Below are positions 8,227 to 16,703 of a stretch of DNA of 64,000 nt, one piece after another (within the stretch, counting starts at the first letter, position 1; every line of letters starts with the position of its first letter). The DNA lies in the NCBI GenBank assembly GCA_945957555.1, contig CAMFLX010000006.1, positions 33,900 to 97,899 on the forward strand. The letters run 5' to 3'. The notes beneath the pieces are model-generated. The model made no database searches. It saw only the letters and a list, made by a program, of their open reading frames with translations, and had not been told where the DNA came from. The DNA comes from an uncultured Cytophagales bacterium. Its GTDB lineage: Bacteria > Bacteroidota > Bacteroidia > Cytophagales > UBA9547. The position numbers and the translations under genes were made by a program.

Positions 8227-10341
8227 ATGATTGACCTCATGAGAAAGAGTCTACTTTCCTCACTTTTAGTTTTTGCAGGACTTGCAGTCTCGCAAACAGC
8301 ACCCAATCCCTTGTTATTACCTTGGGCTGGTTCTTATAATGGTGTGCCGCCATTAGATAAGGTTCGTCTTGATGATTTCAAGCCTGCTATTGAAGCAGCT
8401 ATGGCTGAGAATATAGCAGAGATCCATAAAATTACCCATAACCCATCCCCACCTAATTTTGACAATACACTTGCAGCACTAGAACGAACTGGGCAAACAC
8501 TGAACAGAGTGCTTGCGGTATATTATATATGGTCTTCCAATATGAACAGCGAAGCTTTTGAGCCTATAGAAGGAGAGATGGAGCCTAAGTTGGCAGCCTT
8601 TAGGGATCAGGTCGTACAGAACACTGAGCTATTCAAACGCATAGAAGCAGTGTACAAATCACCCGCTTACCAAAACTTGAATTCAGAACAAAAGAGACTT
8701 ACAGAGAAATACTATATTGACTTTGTGCAATCGGGTGCTAAACTGGACGCCGACACTAAGCTTAAGGTGGCTGCGATCAATCAGCAGTTGGCAGGGCTCT
8801 TCACCAGGTTTAGTCAGAACCAATTGGCTGATGAAAGCGAGAAATATTTGGAACTTACTGATCAAAAAGACTTGGAAGGGCTACCAGAGGGTATAGTGAG
8901 CGCCGCGGCATCCAATGCTGCAGCATTGAAGAAACAGGGATGGGTGATTTTTAATACCCGTTCGTCTATAGAGCCTTTCCTAACCTACGCATCGCGAAGG
9001 GATTTGCGCGAAAAGGCATGGCGGATGTTCGTAAGTCGTGGTGATAACGGAGATGCACATGACAACAAAAGTACAGTTACGGAGATCCTGAAGCTACGTG
9101 CACAAAGGGCTAAACTCTTGGGCTATGCTACGCATGCACATTGGCGTTTGGCCAATACCATGGCCAAAACTCCAGAGAAAGCTTTGGCATTGATGGAGGC
9201 TGTATGGCCAGCAGCCGTAACTCGTGTACATGAAGAAGTGGCCGATATGCAAAAGATTGCTGACCAAGAAGGCGCACAGATCAAAATCGAAGCTTGGGAC
9301 TACCGCTACTATGCAGAGAAAGTGCGTAAGAGCCGTTATGACTTGGATCAAAACGAAGTGAAGGAATACTTGCAGTTGGAGCAGCTCAGGGAGAGCTTGT
9401 TTTGGGTGGCGGAGCAACTTTTTAACTTGACTTTCAAGCCTGCTGTAGGTGTACCCGTATATCACAAAGATGTACGCGTGTGGGTGGTGAGCGATAAGGC
9501 TAGTGGCAAACAAGTAGGACTTTGGTATTTTGACCCTTATGCTCGTAAAGGGAAACGCTCTGGTGCGTGGATGAACGCCTACCGCGACCAGCAAAAACTG
9601 GTGGGGAATATCACTACTATTGTGTCAAACAACGCCAACTTTATCAAAGGTAAGGCTGGTGAGCCTGTGCTCATCTCTTGGGAAGACGCGAGGACCCTCT
9701 TTCATGAGTTTGGCCACGCCTTGCACGGACTTAACTCTAAAGTGACCTATCCTGCACTTTCGGGTACCTCTGTACCAAGAGATTACGTAGAGTTTCCTTC
9801 ACAGCTTTTGGAGCGCTGGTTGGCCACGCCTGAGGTCTTGAAGCGTTATGCTTTACATTATCAAACAGGTAAACCTATCCCACAGTCTTTGGTAGATCGT
9901 ATAACCAATGCTTCCAAGTTTAACCAAGGTTTCAGTACTGTGGAAGTCGTATCTAGTGCTTTGATAGATATGAAGCTGCACTTGGCGGGCGATAGCACCA
10001 TAGACCCAGCCGCTTTTGAGAAAAAGACACTCGCTGCACTCAATATGCCTAAGGAGATGGTGATGCGTCACCGGATTCCACAGTTTGGGCATGTATTCTC
10101 TGGTGATGACTATTCGGCAGGTTACTACAGCTATCTGTGGTCTGACGTACTCAGTGCAGATGCCTATGAAGCATTTACAGAGGCCAAAGGTCCCTATGAC
10201 AAAGAAGTCGTGAAGCGACTGTACCAATATGTATTCAGTGTAGGCAATACCATAGACCCTGCAGAAGGTTATAAACTGTTCCGGGGCAAAGAAGCGAGCA
10301 TTCAGGCACTCATGCGCAACAGGGGTTTTCCTGTAAAATAG
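8227..10341 (+). CDS. M3 family zinc metallopeptidase (oligopeptidase A / Dcp-like)
   Basis: 704 residues. The zinc motif LFHEFGHALH places His at 493 and 497 and the catalytic Glu at 494; the third ligand region follows about 25 residues on (PRDYVEFPSQLLERW). The C-terminal GYYSYLWSDVLSADAYEAF block is typical of the thimet oligopeptidase/Dcp family, which cleaves short peptides. A signal peptide (MRKSLLSSLLVFAGLAVSQ) begins at the ATG at 8239, four codons after the first ATG, and I prefer that start; the enzyme is then periplasmic or secreted. No T9SS tail. A perfect 16-bp palindromic terminator follows. Confidence 0.93.
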   Translation: MIDLMRKSLLSSLLVFAGLAVSQTAPNPLLLPWAGSYNGVPPLDKVRLDDFKPAIEAAMAENIAEIHKITHNPSPPNFDNTLAALERTGQTLNRVLAVYYIWSSNMNSEAFEPIEGEMEPKLAAFRDQVVQNTELFKRIEAVYKSPAYQNLNSEQKRLTEKYYIDFVQSGAKLDADTKLKVAAINQQLAGLFTRFSQNQLADESEKYLELTDQKDLEGLPEGIVSAAASNAAALKKQGWVIFNTRSSIEPFLTYASRRDLREKAWRMFVSRGDNGDAHDNKSTVTEILKLRAQRAKLLGYATHAHWRLANTMAKTPEKALALMEAVWPAAVTRVHEEVADMQKIADQEGAQIKIEAWDYRYYAEKVRKSRYDLDQNEVKEYLQLEQLRESLFWVAEQLFNLTFKPAVGVPVYHKDVRVWVVSDKASGKQVGLWYFDPYARKGKRSGAWMNAYRDQQKLVGNITTIVSNNANFIKGKAGEPVLISWEDARTLFHEFGHALHGLNSKVTYPALSGTSVPRDYVEFPSQLLERWLATPEVLKRYALHYQTGKPIPQSLVDRITNASKFNQGFSTVEVVSSALIDMKLHLAGDSTIDPAAFEKKTLAALNMPKEMVMRHRIPQFGHVFSGDDYSAGYYSYLWSDVLSADAYEAFTEAKGPYDKEVVKRLYQYVFSVGNTIDPAEGYKLFRGKEASIQALMRNRGFPVK

Positions 10342-10380
10342 GGTTAGGTGATTCTCATCCGTACTCTTGAACGGTACGTT

Positions 10381-10413
10381 AGGCCTTTCAAGTCTTTAAG
10401 ACTTGAAAGGCCT
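10381..10413. terminator. Perfect 16-bp-stem terminator after the M3 peptidase
   Basis: AGGCCTTTCAAGTCTT (10381-10396) and its exact complement (10398-10413) are separated by a single T, so the loop must open a few pairs. TGTTGTT follows. Placement 40 bases after a stop codon favours transcription termination. Confidence 0.8.
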
Positions 10414-10478
10414 TGTTGTTCATTAGCTACTCCACGCTCTGCGACTCACATGCCTTTCATTCTCTTTGCTTGATGTAA

Positions 10479-10500
10479 CAATAGCCATTTTTGGCTATTG
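10479..10500. promoter_or_regulatory. Inverted repeat overlapping the -33 element of the lipoprotein promoter
   Basis: CAATAGCCA (10479-10487), TTTT, TGGCTATTG (10492-10500): a perfect 9-bp inverted repeat. Its last three bases (TTG) are the candidate -33 element of the promoter at 10521. The geometry suits an operator, though a hairpin role is also possible. Confidence 0.4.
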
Positions 10501-10528
10501 TTCAACAGTTCATACGCATATACCTTTG
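10498..10528 (+). promoter_or_regulatory. Candidate promoter of the lipoprotein gene
   Basis: TTG at 10498-10500, a 20-base spacer, then TACCTTTG at 10521-10528 match the Bacteroidota -33/-7 pair. The leader to the ATG at 10711 would be about 175 bases, unusually long, so a regulatory leader is possible; no riboswitch class was recognised in it. Confidence 0.55.
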
Positions 10529-10710
10529 TAATCGTAATAGCAAACAGCCTACTTGCTGAGATAAATCTGGTTTATATATAACTTAATTAGAGATTAATTA
10601 TGAATCCAGATCGAACCTTGTGTACTCACAAAATATCTTTCATAAAAAGGCTTGTTCTCTTTTCAGTAGTATCTAGGTTCGCAACAACAATTTAAACATA
10701 TTTTAATCAA

Positions 10711-11349
10711 ATGAACAAAAATGTAAAAACCACAATCATCGGCTTAATGGGAGTATTGGCCCTCATGTCTTGCAAAAAGAAAAGTAGTGATGTAACTCCC
10801 CAAGATACAGGTGTTGCCATTACTGCAAAGTATTATTTTAAAGGTACTGTTAACAACAAATCCGTAGTTCTTCAGAGTGGCGTTGGCGGATATTACAACG
10901 GTGTGGAAAGTGGTGGCTCTTATAAAGGAAGTGCAGGCGAAAACTACCTAGCAACCAATGGCTTTGTCTTTTTAGATATTACCTCTAAATCTTCACAACA
11001 GATAGAGGTGAACTTCGTGAAATACTTTCAGAACAAATCTCCTAAAGTGGCAGATATCGATGGCATGTTTGTAGTGGGGGATTATAAGTATGGCGATGAG
11101 GACAAATTGGTCGATGGTGTAGAAATTGTCTATGTCGATGAGAATAAAAAGTCATGGTCGTCAAGAAGGGGAACGGCGAATCAGACGGGAAGTACCTTTA
11201 AGTTAAAAACAAGAACAGCCTTTGTGAATGAGTTTACCTATATACAAATCACAGGTACCTTCAGTTGCAAGCTCTATGACGAGGCTGGCAATATGATAGA
11301 ACTTAAAGACGCGGAGTATTCGAGCCAAGCAGGCGACTATCTCAATTGA
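10711..11349 (+). CDS. Lipoprotein of unknown function
   Basis: 212 residues. The signal peptide ends in a lipobox (VLALMSC, Cys at about 21) followed by KKKSSDVTPQ, typical of Bacteroidota lipoproteins. The mature part is beta-rich with Gly/Ser-rich loops and no catalytic motif. It is monocistronic: a candidate promoter lies 180 bases upstream and a symmetric terminator directly follows. I do not recognise a family. Confidence 0.78.
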   Translation: MNKNVKTTIIGLMGVLALMSCKKKSSDVTPQDTGVAITAKYYFKGTVNNKSVVLQSGVGGYYNGVESGGSYKGSAGENYLATNGFVFLDITSKSSQQIEVNFVKYFQNKSPKVADIDGMFVVGDYKYGDEDKLVDGVEIVYVDENKKSWSSRRGTANQTGSTFKLKTRTAFVNEFTYIQITGTFSCKLYDEAGNMIELKDAEYSSQAGDYLN

Positions 11350-11364
11350 CCCCAAGTTCATTGT

Positions 11365-11400
11365 AAACAAAAAAGCCTCATCAATGAGGCTTTTTTGTTT
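11365..11400. terminator. Symmetric terminator after the lipoprotein gene
   Basis: AAACAAAAAAGCCTCAT (11365-11381) pairs perfectly with ATGAGGCTTTTTTGTTT (11384-11400). A-tract and T-tract arms make it work in either direction. Confidence 0.9.
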
Positions 11401-11718
11401 ATGTATATTCATATTCTGTAACACGCCCTACATTAAATTTGTATTCTTAGGAGTGGTCGGCCTTCATTCTTGTGTAATCAATACAAAGGTTATAAAATTC
11501 TGGACCACCCACTTTCTACCCAATTATTTGCGCATCCATCAAAAAATCATTCGATGGCGTATTCATCTATTCTGTCGTCCATGATCATTGGTGTTCCATC
11601 TCCTATGACCATGCATCATACAGCGGTTTCAGTTTACTTTTTCTATCCCAAACTACCTCTCACCACCAAATTCTACCTTTTAGCCACCGTTTTACCCCTA
11701 CAGTAGAGGTCTTGATTG
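11401..11718. other. Intergenic stretch upstream of the mannanase operon
   Basis: No convincing gene; two plus-strand frames (11384-11584 and 11470-11706) overlap each other, lack family features and have unnatural composition. The 3' end contains the candidate operon promoter. Confidence 0.5.
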
Positions 11719-11726
11719 TACTTTTG
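11719..11726 (+). promoter_or_regulatory. Candidate -7 box of the mannan-degradation operon (TACTTTTG)
   Basis: TACTTTTG followed by C matches TAnnTTTG and lies 64 bases before the preferred ATG at 11790. A good -33 element is not obvious. It would drive the run of genes to 18587 or beyond. Confidence 0.4.
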
Positions 11727-11789
11727 CAATATTAATTTGAATTATTTCAACGATTAATAATGCATCAATCAATTATAACAAAGTACAAC

Positions 11790-13439
11790 ATGAGGAATAT
11801 TTACAGGAAATTAGTAGTCGCATTCACATTAATGAGTTGCGCAGTAGCAAATGCTCAAGGCTTTACAACCAATAACACGAATGGAGATTTAATAGATGCC
11901 AATGGCCAACCTTTTATAATGAAAGGAATGAATATGGCGCTAGCATGGTATGAAAGTCAAGTGAATGGAAGCATTGCTGATGTGCGGAAAAATACAAAGT
12001 CAAATTGTATCAGAATTTGTGTGGAAACAAGGCTTTCTGATGCTTCATGGCAAACTGCAGTAGACAATTGCATCAAAAACAACATGATCCCGATGGTGGA
12101 ACTGCACGATGTTACGGGCAGCACCAATGAAAATGATTTGGTTCGCATGGGGCAATTTTGGGCAAGCAAAGCCGCTTATTTTAAAAGGCCTGAAATAGCG
12201 AAGTACATCCTTATTAATATAGCCAATGAATGGGGTACTTGGCAAGTAGCCTCATCCAATGGTGCTTCTTGGAAAAATGCATCTACCAATGCAATCAAGG
12301 CGATGAGAGACGCAGGCATTAAAACCACTATTGTAGTAGATGCCGTGGGGTATGGTCAAGATGTGAATTCTGCACAAAACATTCGCAGTTATGCCAAAGA
12401 TATTCAAGCTTCTGATGCTGGATTTTTGAAAGGACAAGCCAACCTTCTGTTTTCTGTACACATGTATTGTGAATGGAAAGCTGGAGCTAACTACAATATA
12501 TTAGGAACTATTAAAAAAAGTGGTATTCCTATTATAGTAGGAGAGTTTGGGTACCAACACACAGAAGGGAGCGGAACATGTGACATAGATGAAAAACAAA
12601 TACTTAATTCTTGCCAAGCAAATAGTGTGGGCTGGTTGGCGTGGTCACAAAAGGGTAATGGTAGTGGAGTGGAGTATTTGGACTTATGTAATGACTGGGC
12701 ATGTACCAGTTTAAGTGGATGGGGGAACACCATCATTAATGGAGCAAATGGCACCAAAACAGCTATCACCTGTTCGGTATTTACAGGTCCCGTGAAAACG
12801 TATGGTACTAATTTAGCCTTGAACAAACCCGTTACAGTCTCTACTACCGAGCCCAGCCTGGGAAATATAGCCAGCAATGCAACTGATGGCGATAAGAACA
12901 CACGTTGGTCAAGTGAATACGCCGATCCCCAATGGATTCAAATAGATTTAGGTAAGACGTATCGTATCGATACCATTGTGCTACGTTGGGAAGCTGCTTA
13001 TGCAAGTGCATATAAGGTGGAAACATCTTTGGATGGTATTACTTGGGCACAAGCGAATACTACTGCCAATGGAGATGGCGGTGTTGACGAACTGGCCAAT
13101 CTTGCTAAAGAGGGTAGATACGTCAGGCTTACTGGAACACAAAGGGCAACCACTTTTGGGTATTCATTATACGAAGTTGAAGTATATGGCAAATCTGTTG
13201 TAACAACACTTGATGATGAGGCATATGCCACTACAACGGTTTACCCAAATCCTTTCCACGACAAAATTAATCTAAACCTGTCATCCGAAGCAGAGCTTCA
13301 ACTCACAGATATTAAGGGCGCAGTATTATACAATGGTTTCGGTCATGAAATAGAGACCAGTGCATTGCCGCTAGGCATGTATGTACTCAAAATCCGTCAG
13401 AACGGCAGCACCAGGGTCATTAAGATGAGCAAAAATTAA
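11790..13439 (+). CDS. GH5 endo-beta-1,4-mannanase with F5/8 type C module and T9SS tail
   Basis: The ATG at 11790 gives 549 residues starting with a signal peptide (MRNIYRKLVVAFTLMSCAVANAQ); an in-frame ATG at 11760 would add ten residues and spoil it. The catalytic domain spans about 24-335: acid/base E147 in LINIANEWGTW and nucleophile E252 in IVGEFGYQH. The ILINIANEWG wording is characteristic of mannanase subfamily GH5_8. An F5/8 type C (discoidin, CBM32-like) module follows at about 340-475 and a T9SS type A domain (VYPNPFHDKI to the end). It should cut beta-mannan at the cell surface. First gene of a tightly packed run; the next start is 33 bases downstream. Confidence 0.92.
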   Translation: MRNIYRKLVVAFTLMSCAVANAQGFTTNNTNGDLIDANGQPFIMKGMNMALAWYESQVNGSIADVRKNTKSNCIRICVETRLSDASWQTAVDNCIKNNMIPMVELHDVTGSTNENDLVRMGQFWASKAAYFKRPEIAKYILINIANEWGTWQVASSNGASWKNASTNAIKAMRDAGIKTTIVVDAVGYGQDVNSAQNIRSYAKDIQASDAGFLKGQANLLFSVHMYCEWKAGANYNILGTIKKSGIPIIVGEFGYQHTEGSGTCDIDEKQILNSCQANSVGWLAWSQKGNGSGVEYLDLCNDWACTSLSGWGNTIINGANGTKTAITCSVFTGPVKTYGTNLALNKPVTVSTTEPSLGNIASNATDGDKNTRWSSEYADPQWIQIDLGKTYRIDTIVLRWEAAYASAYKVETSLDGITWAQANTTANGDGGVDELANLAKEGRYVRLTGTQRATTFGYSLYEVEVYGKSVVTTLDDEAYATTTVYPNPFHDKINLNLSSEAELQLTDIKGAVLYNGFGHEIETSALPLGMYVLKIRQNGSTRVIKMSKN

Positions 13440-13472
13440 TTTACTAAAATTCGACAATTAAATATTCTAAAG

Positions 13473-15302
13473 ATGAAAAAGCAATTACTATTTGTTTTGG
13501 CGTTGATAGCCGCTGGCTTTCAATGCGTGTCAGCACAGACAACTTGCACGCTGCAACCTGCAGATCCGCAGGCTACTGCACAGGTCAAAAATCTGCTCTG
13601 CTATCTTAAAACACATACTTATATCAGCGGTCAGACAGACTTGAACGACGGTGATTATGTGAAGCAGATGACAGGCCGCTACCCTGCCATCATAGCCTTT
13701 GACTTTTATAATTATACCAATGGAGATAATGTGGGCAATACCTCGGAAACCCAAAAAGCCATTGACTGGGCCAAGGCTACAAAAGGCATTGTAGCCTTCC
13801 AGTGGCATTGGAGATGCCCGCTGGGTGGGGGACAATTTAGCGGCGACTGCGATTTTGTTCCCTATCTTGACAACCCAAATTCCGCATTGTATAGAAACAT
13901 TGATCTTGTGATCAGCGAGATCAAAAAAATGGGCGATGCAGGTGTGCCGGTATTGTTCCGTCCACTTCATGAGGCCAACAACAATTACATGTGGTGGGCC
14001 AAAAAAGGGCAGGACGCTTACAAGAAGTTATTTATTTTGTTTTACAATCGTGCGAAATTAGCGGGTGCTCACAACATTATCTGGGTGTTCAATGGTATGG
14101 CCAATGGGCAGAATACTTCCTTGGCATCTTGGTATCCAGGCGATCAATATGTGGATGTCGTGTCTTCCGATTACTTCCAAGACTACAATGATTTCAATAC
14201 CTGTAAGGCAATCGGTACCAACAAGGTAATGGCTGTTGCAGAGACGATGAATCAGTTGAACCCCTCTAAAGATCCTGCATGGAACTACAGCATCGTTTGG
14301 GCCTCGCGCGACTGGAACAACAACTCGGCAAACGACTGGAAAACTGCGATGTCAAACTCTAAAACCATTGCTATCGACCAACTTCCCGACTTTTATCAAT
14401 TGTCAATTAGTGCCAACGCTGGTAATGATCAAAAAGTGACTATGACAGGCACAACGACACTCGTTACCTTGGATGGATCGGCGAGTGTAGCAAGTAGTGG
14501 AAGTACCATCACGTCTTATGTCTGGAAAGAGAACAATGTTCAGATTGCTACGGGTGTTAAGCCACAAGTGTCTTTGTCTTTAGGGCTTCATACGATTACT
14601 CTTACAGTTACCGATGCAAGCAATAAAACAGCTACAGATGAGGTGATCATTAACGTGAAAAAACCGAATCTTGCACTGAACAAGACCGTGACTGTTTCTT
14701 CCACGGAGGCAAATCTGGGAAACATCGCAAGCAATGCTACTGATGGCAAAGCCGATACCAGATGGTCGAGTACTTATGCGGACCCACAATGGATTAAAAT
14801 TGATTTAGGGACTCCATACGTTTTAGAAGACCTAAGTTTGATGTGGGAGGTGGCATTTGCTAAATCGTACGTTATTGAAGTGTCCATGGACAATACAAAT
14901 TGGACTCAGGTCATGCAGACCACTACAGGCGATGGCGGTACAGACGATATTGCCATTACCCCAACCTCGGCACAATACGTAAGGTTGACATCTACTGCTA
15001 GGGCTACCACTTATGGGAATTCATTGTATGAATTTGAAGTCTATGGAAGTGACATGATCACAGCTCTTGATTCAGAGGCAGGAAATTATCCCAAATTAAA
15101 CCCTTACCCTAACCCGTTTCAGGATAGAATCTATCTCAATTTGCCAGCAAACACTGAAGTTGAATTAAGTGACATGAATGGAATGCTGTTGTATAGAGGT
15201 TCTGAGAGTTCGATTGAGACTGGCGCTTTGTCCAAAGGGCTGTACTTGTTGAAGATCAAACAAGTTGGCGGTACACAGGTGGTTAAAATGAGTAAGAACT
15301 AA
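13473..15302 (+). CDS. GH26 beta-mannanase with PKD, F5/8 type C and T9SS tail
   Basis: 609 residues. Signal peptide 1-21 (ends CVSAQ). GH26 domain about 25-310: acid/base E167 in VLFRPLHEANNNYMWW, nucleophile probably E257 in VMAVAETMNQ. A PKD-like domain (about 313-397, with SYVWKENNVQIATG) links to an F5/8 type C module (about 399-530) and a T9SS type A tail (YPNPFQDRIYL to the end). Predicted secreted endo-mannanase acting with the preceding GH5. The final 396 bases are nearly identical to those of the second GH26 gene at 18192-18587. Thirty bases separate it from the next gene. Confidence 0.92.
   Translation: MKKQLLFVLALIAAGFQCVSAQTTCTLQPADPQATAQVKNLLCYLKTHTYISGQTDLNDGDYVKQMTGRYPAIIAFDFYNYTNGDNVGNTSETQKAIDWAKATKGIVAFQWHWRCPLGGGQFSGDCDFVPYLDNPNSALYRNIDLVISEIKKMGDAGVPVLFRPLHEANNNYMWWAKKGQDAYKKLFILFYNRAKLAGAHNIIWVFNGMANGQNTSLASWYPGDQYVDVVSSDYFQDYNDFNTCKAIGTNKVMAVAETMNQLNPSKDPAWNYSIVWASRDWNNNSANDWKTAMSNSKTIAIDQLPDFYQLSISANAGNDQKVTMTGTTTLVTLDGSASVASSGSTITSYVWKENNVQIATGVKPQVSLSLGLHTITLTVTDASNKTATDEVIINVKKPNLALNKTVTVSSTEANLGNIASNATDGKADTRWSSTYADPQWIKIDLGTPYVLEDLSLMWEVAFAKSYVIEVSMDNTNWTQVMQTTTGDGGTDDIAITPTSAQYVRLTSTARATTYGNSLYEFEVYGSDMITALDSEAGNYPKLNPYPNPFQDRIYLNLPANTEVELSDMNGMLLYRGSESSIETGALSKGLYLLKIKQVGGTQVVKMSKN
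14907..15302 (+). repeat. Near-identical 396-bp segment, copy A
   Basis: Matches 18192-18587 at a constant offset of 3285 bases. Hand alignment found four differences, all in the last ~100 bases and all synonymous (TCG/TCT, AAA/AAG twice, AAC/AAT). It covers the end of the F5/8 module and the whole T9SS domain. Confidence 0.9.
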
Positions 15303-15332
15303 TCTGTAATAGTCAGTTTCAAATTATACTAA

Positions 15333-16685
15333 ATGCCAGATTTTAGAAAAATTGGGATCTTAGGGCTTTCTGTTTGGGCTTCTATGCAATTGGAAGCCCA
15401 AACAGACCAAGGTCTTGTACAAGTGGATGTTACTAGCGTGTTGAACGGCCGCTCTGTATCTACTTTTACCAATGGAAAGATCGTGTCATGGTCAACCGGC
15501 TTTGATGGTAAATACAGTGGAGAAGCAACGCTCGCTGTGGCTCAAGCCTTGGGCAATACTAATCCTAAAGCATTGCCTAATGATGGCTTCTTTCCTGCCA
15601 ATAATCGCCATCCAGACGTGCAACTTCATTTTAGCAATACTGATGGTGTTAGCAACCAATCGCGCTACGTGACGGGTGCGGCTAGTTTTGGTTTCGATGT
15701 GCCAGTGGCATCTTACTCTATTTTACATGTTTTTGCTTTAAGTGCAAATGGCCCAAGTATGATAGATGTGGATTTGGTATACAGCAATGGTACCGTACGT
15801 AAGTCATTTGAAGTGCCTGATTGGTACAACTACGTAACCGATGCTGATCGTTACGTATTGGCGGATGACTTGGATAAATGGGACATGTCAAATGCTCGCA
15901 CCGAGCAAGGCCATCATTATATCTTTGGGTTTGATTTACGTCCTGACGCAGGTAGGGTACTGACACGCATAGTAATAAACAAACAAAATGCTGGAGCGCT
16001 TACGTTCTGGGGTGCTACCGGTGTAAGAACTGGACCCGTAAAAAAACGAAGTAGTAATTTAGCCTTGAATAAACCAGTATCTGTTTCTTCCACAGAGGCA
16101 AATCTAGGAAACATCGCCAGCAATGCCACAGATGGTGATGCAAGTACGCGTTGGTCAAGTTTGTACACAGATCCTCAATGGATTCAAATTGATTTAGGTA
16201 AGACCTATCTCATAGATACTCTTGTGATACGTTGGGAAGCTGCCTATGCCAGTGCCTATAAAATAGAAACATCAGTAGATGGAACTATTTGGTTGCCAGC
16301 AAGGAATGTTGCCAGTGGAGACGGTGGAGTAGATGAAATGGTTGATTTAAACGCGACCTGTCGATATATAAAATTGACGGGTACACAGCGAGCAACAACC
16401 TTTGGCTATTCACTATACGAGTTGGAAGCGTACGGTAACGAGGTGGTGACAAATTATAATGATGTCTCCATAGACCTGCCCATGGTCTATCCAAATCCAT
16501 TTCAAGATAGAATCCAGCTCGATTTGCCAGCAAATACCGAAGTTGAATTGATGGACAAGAATGGAAGGCTATTGTACAAAGGTGCTGAGGCGTCGATACA
16601 GACTGGCGCTTTGTCCAAAGGGCTATACTTGTTAAAGATCAAACAAGTTGGCGGTACACAAATGATTAAAATAAGTAAGAACTAA
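15333..16685 (+). CDS. Secreted protein with unassigned N-terminal domain, F5/8 type C module and T9SS tail
   Basis: 450 residues. Signal peptide about 1-23 (ends LEAQT). Residues about 25-230 form a domain I cannot assign: it begins with VQVDVTSVLNGRSV, contains DVQLHFSNTDGVSNQSR and SYSILHVFALSANGPSM, and looks like a beta-sandwich, which suggests sugar binding rather than catalysis; no paired catalytic acids are evident. An F5/8 type C module (about 240-370) and a T9SS type A tail follow, both close relatives of those in the flanking mannanases. Its place between two GH26 genes, 30 and 18 bases from its neighbours, argues for a role in mannan capture. Function otherwise unknown. Confidence 0.85.
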   Translation: MPDFRKIGILGLSVWASMQLEAQTDQGLVQVDVTSVLNGRSVSTFTNGKIVSWSTGFDGKYSGEATLAVAQALGNTNPKALPNDGFFPANNRHPDVQLHFSNTDGVSNQSRYVTGAASFGFDVPVASYSILHVFALSANGPSMIDVDLVYSNGTVRKSFEVPDWYNYVTDADRYVLADDLDKWDMSNARTEQGHHYIFGFDLRPDAGRVLTRIVINKQNAGALTFWGATGVRTGPVKKRSSNLALNKPVSVSSTEANLGNIASNATDGDASTRWSSLYTDPQWIQIDLGKTYLIDTLVIRWEAAYASAYKIETSVDGTIWLPARNVASGDGGVDEMVDLNATCRYIKLTGTQRATTFGYSLYELEAYGNEVVTNYNDVSIDLPMVYPNPFQDRIQLDLPANTEVELMDKNGRLLYKGAEASIQTGALSKGLYLLKIKQVGGTQMIKISKN

Positions 16686-16703
16686 TATTTAAAGCTACTA
16701 AAA

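Noticed and set aside
9094..10227. Long minus-strand frames inside the M3 peptidase gene
   Set aside because: Shadow frames of a strongly supported gene; composition typical of antisense reading.
11384..11706. Two overlapping plus-strand frames upstream of the mannanase operon
   Set aside because: They overlap each other and the terminator, and neither resembles a protein family.
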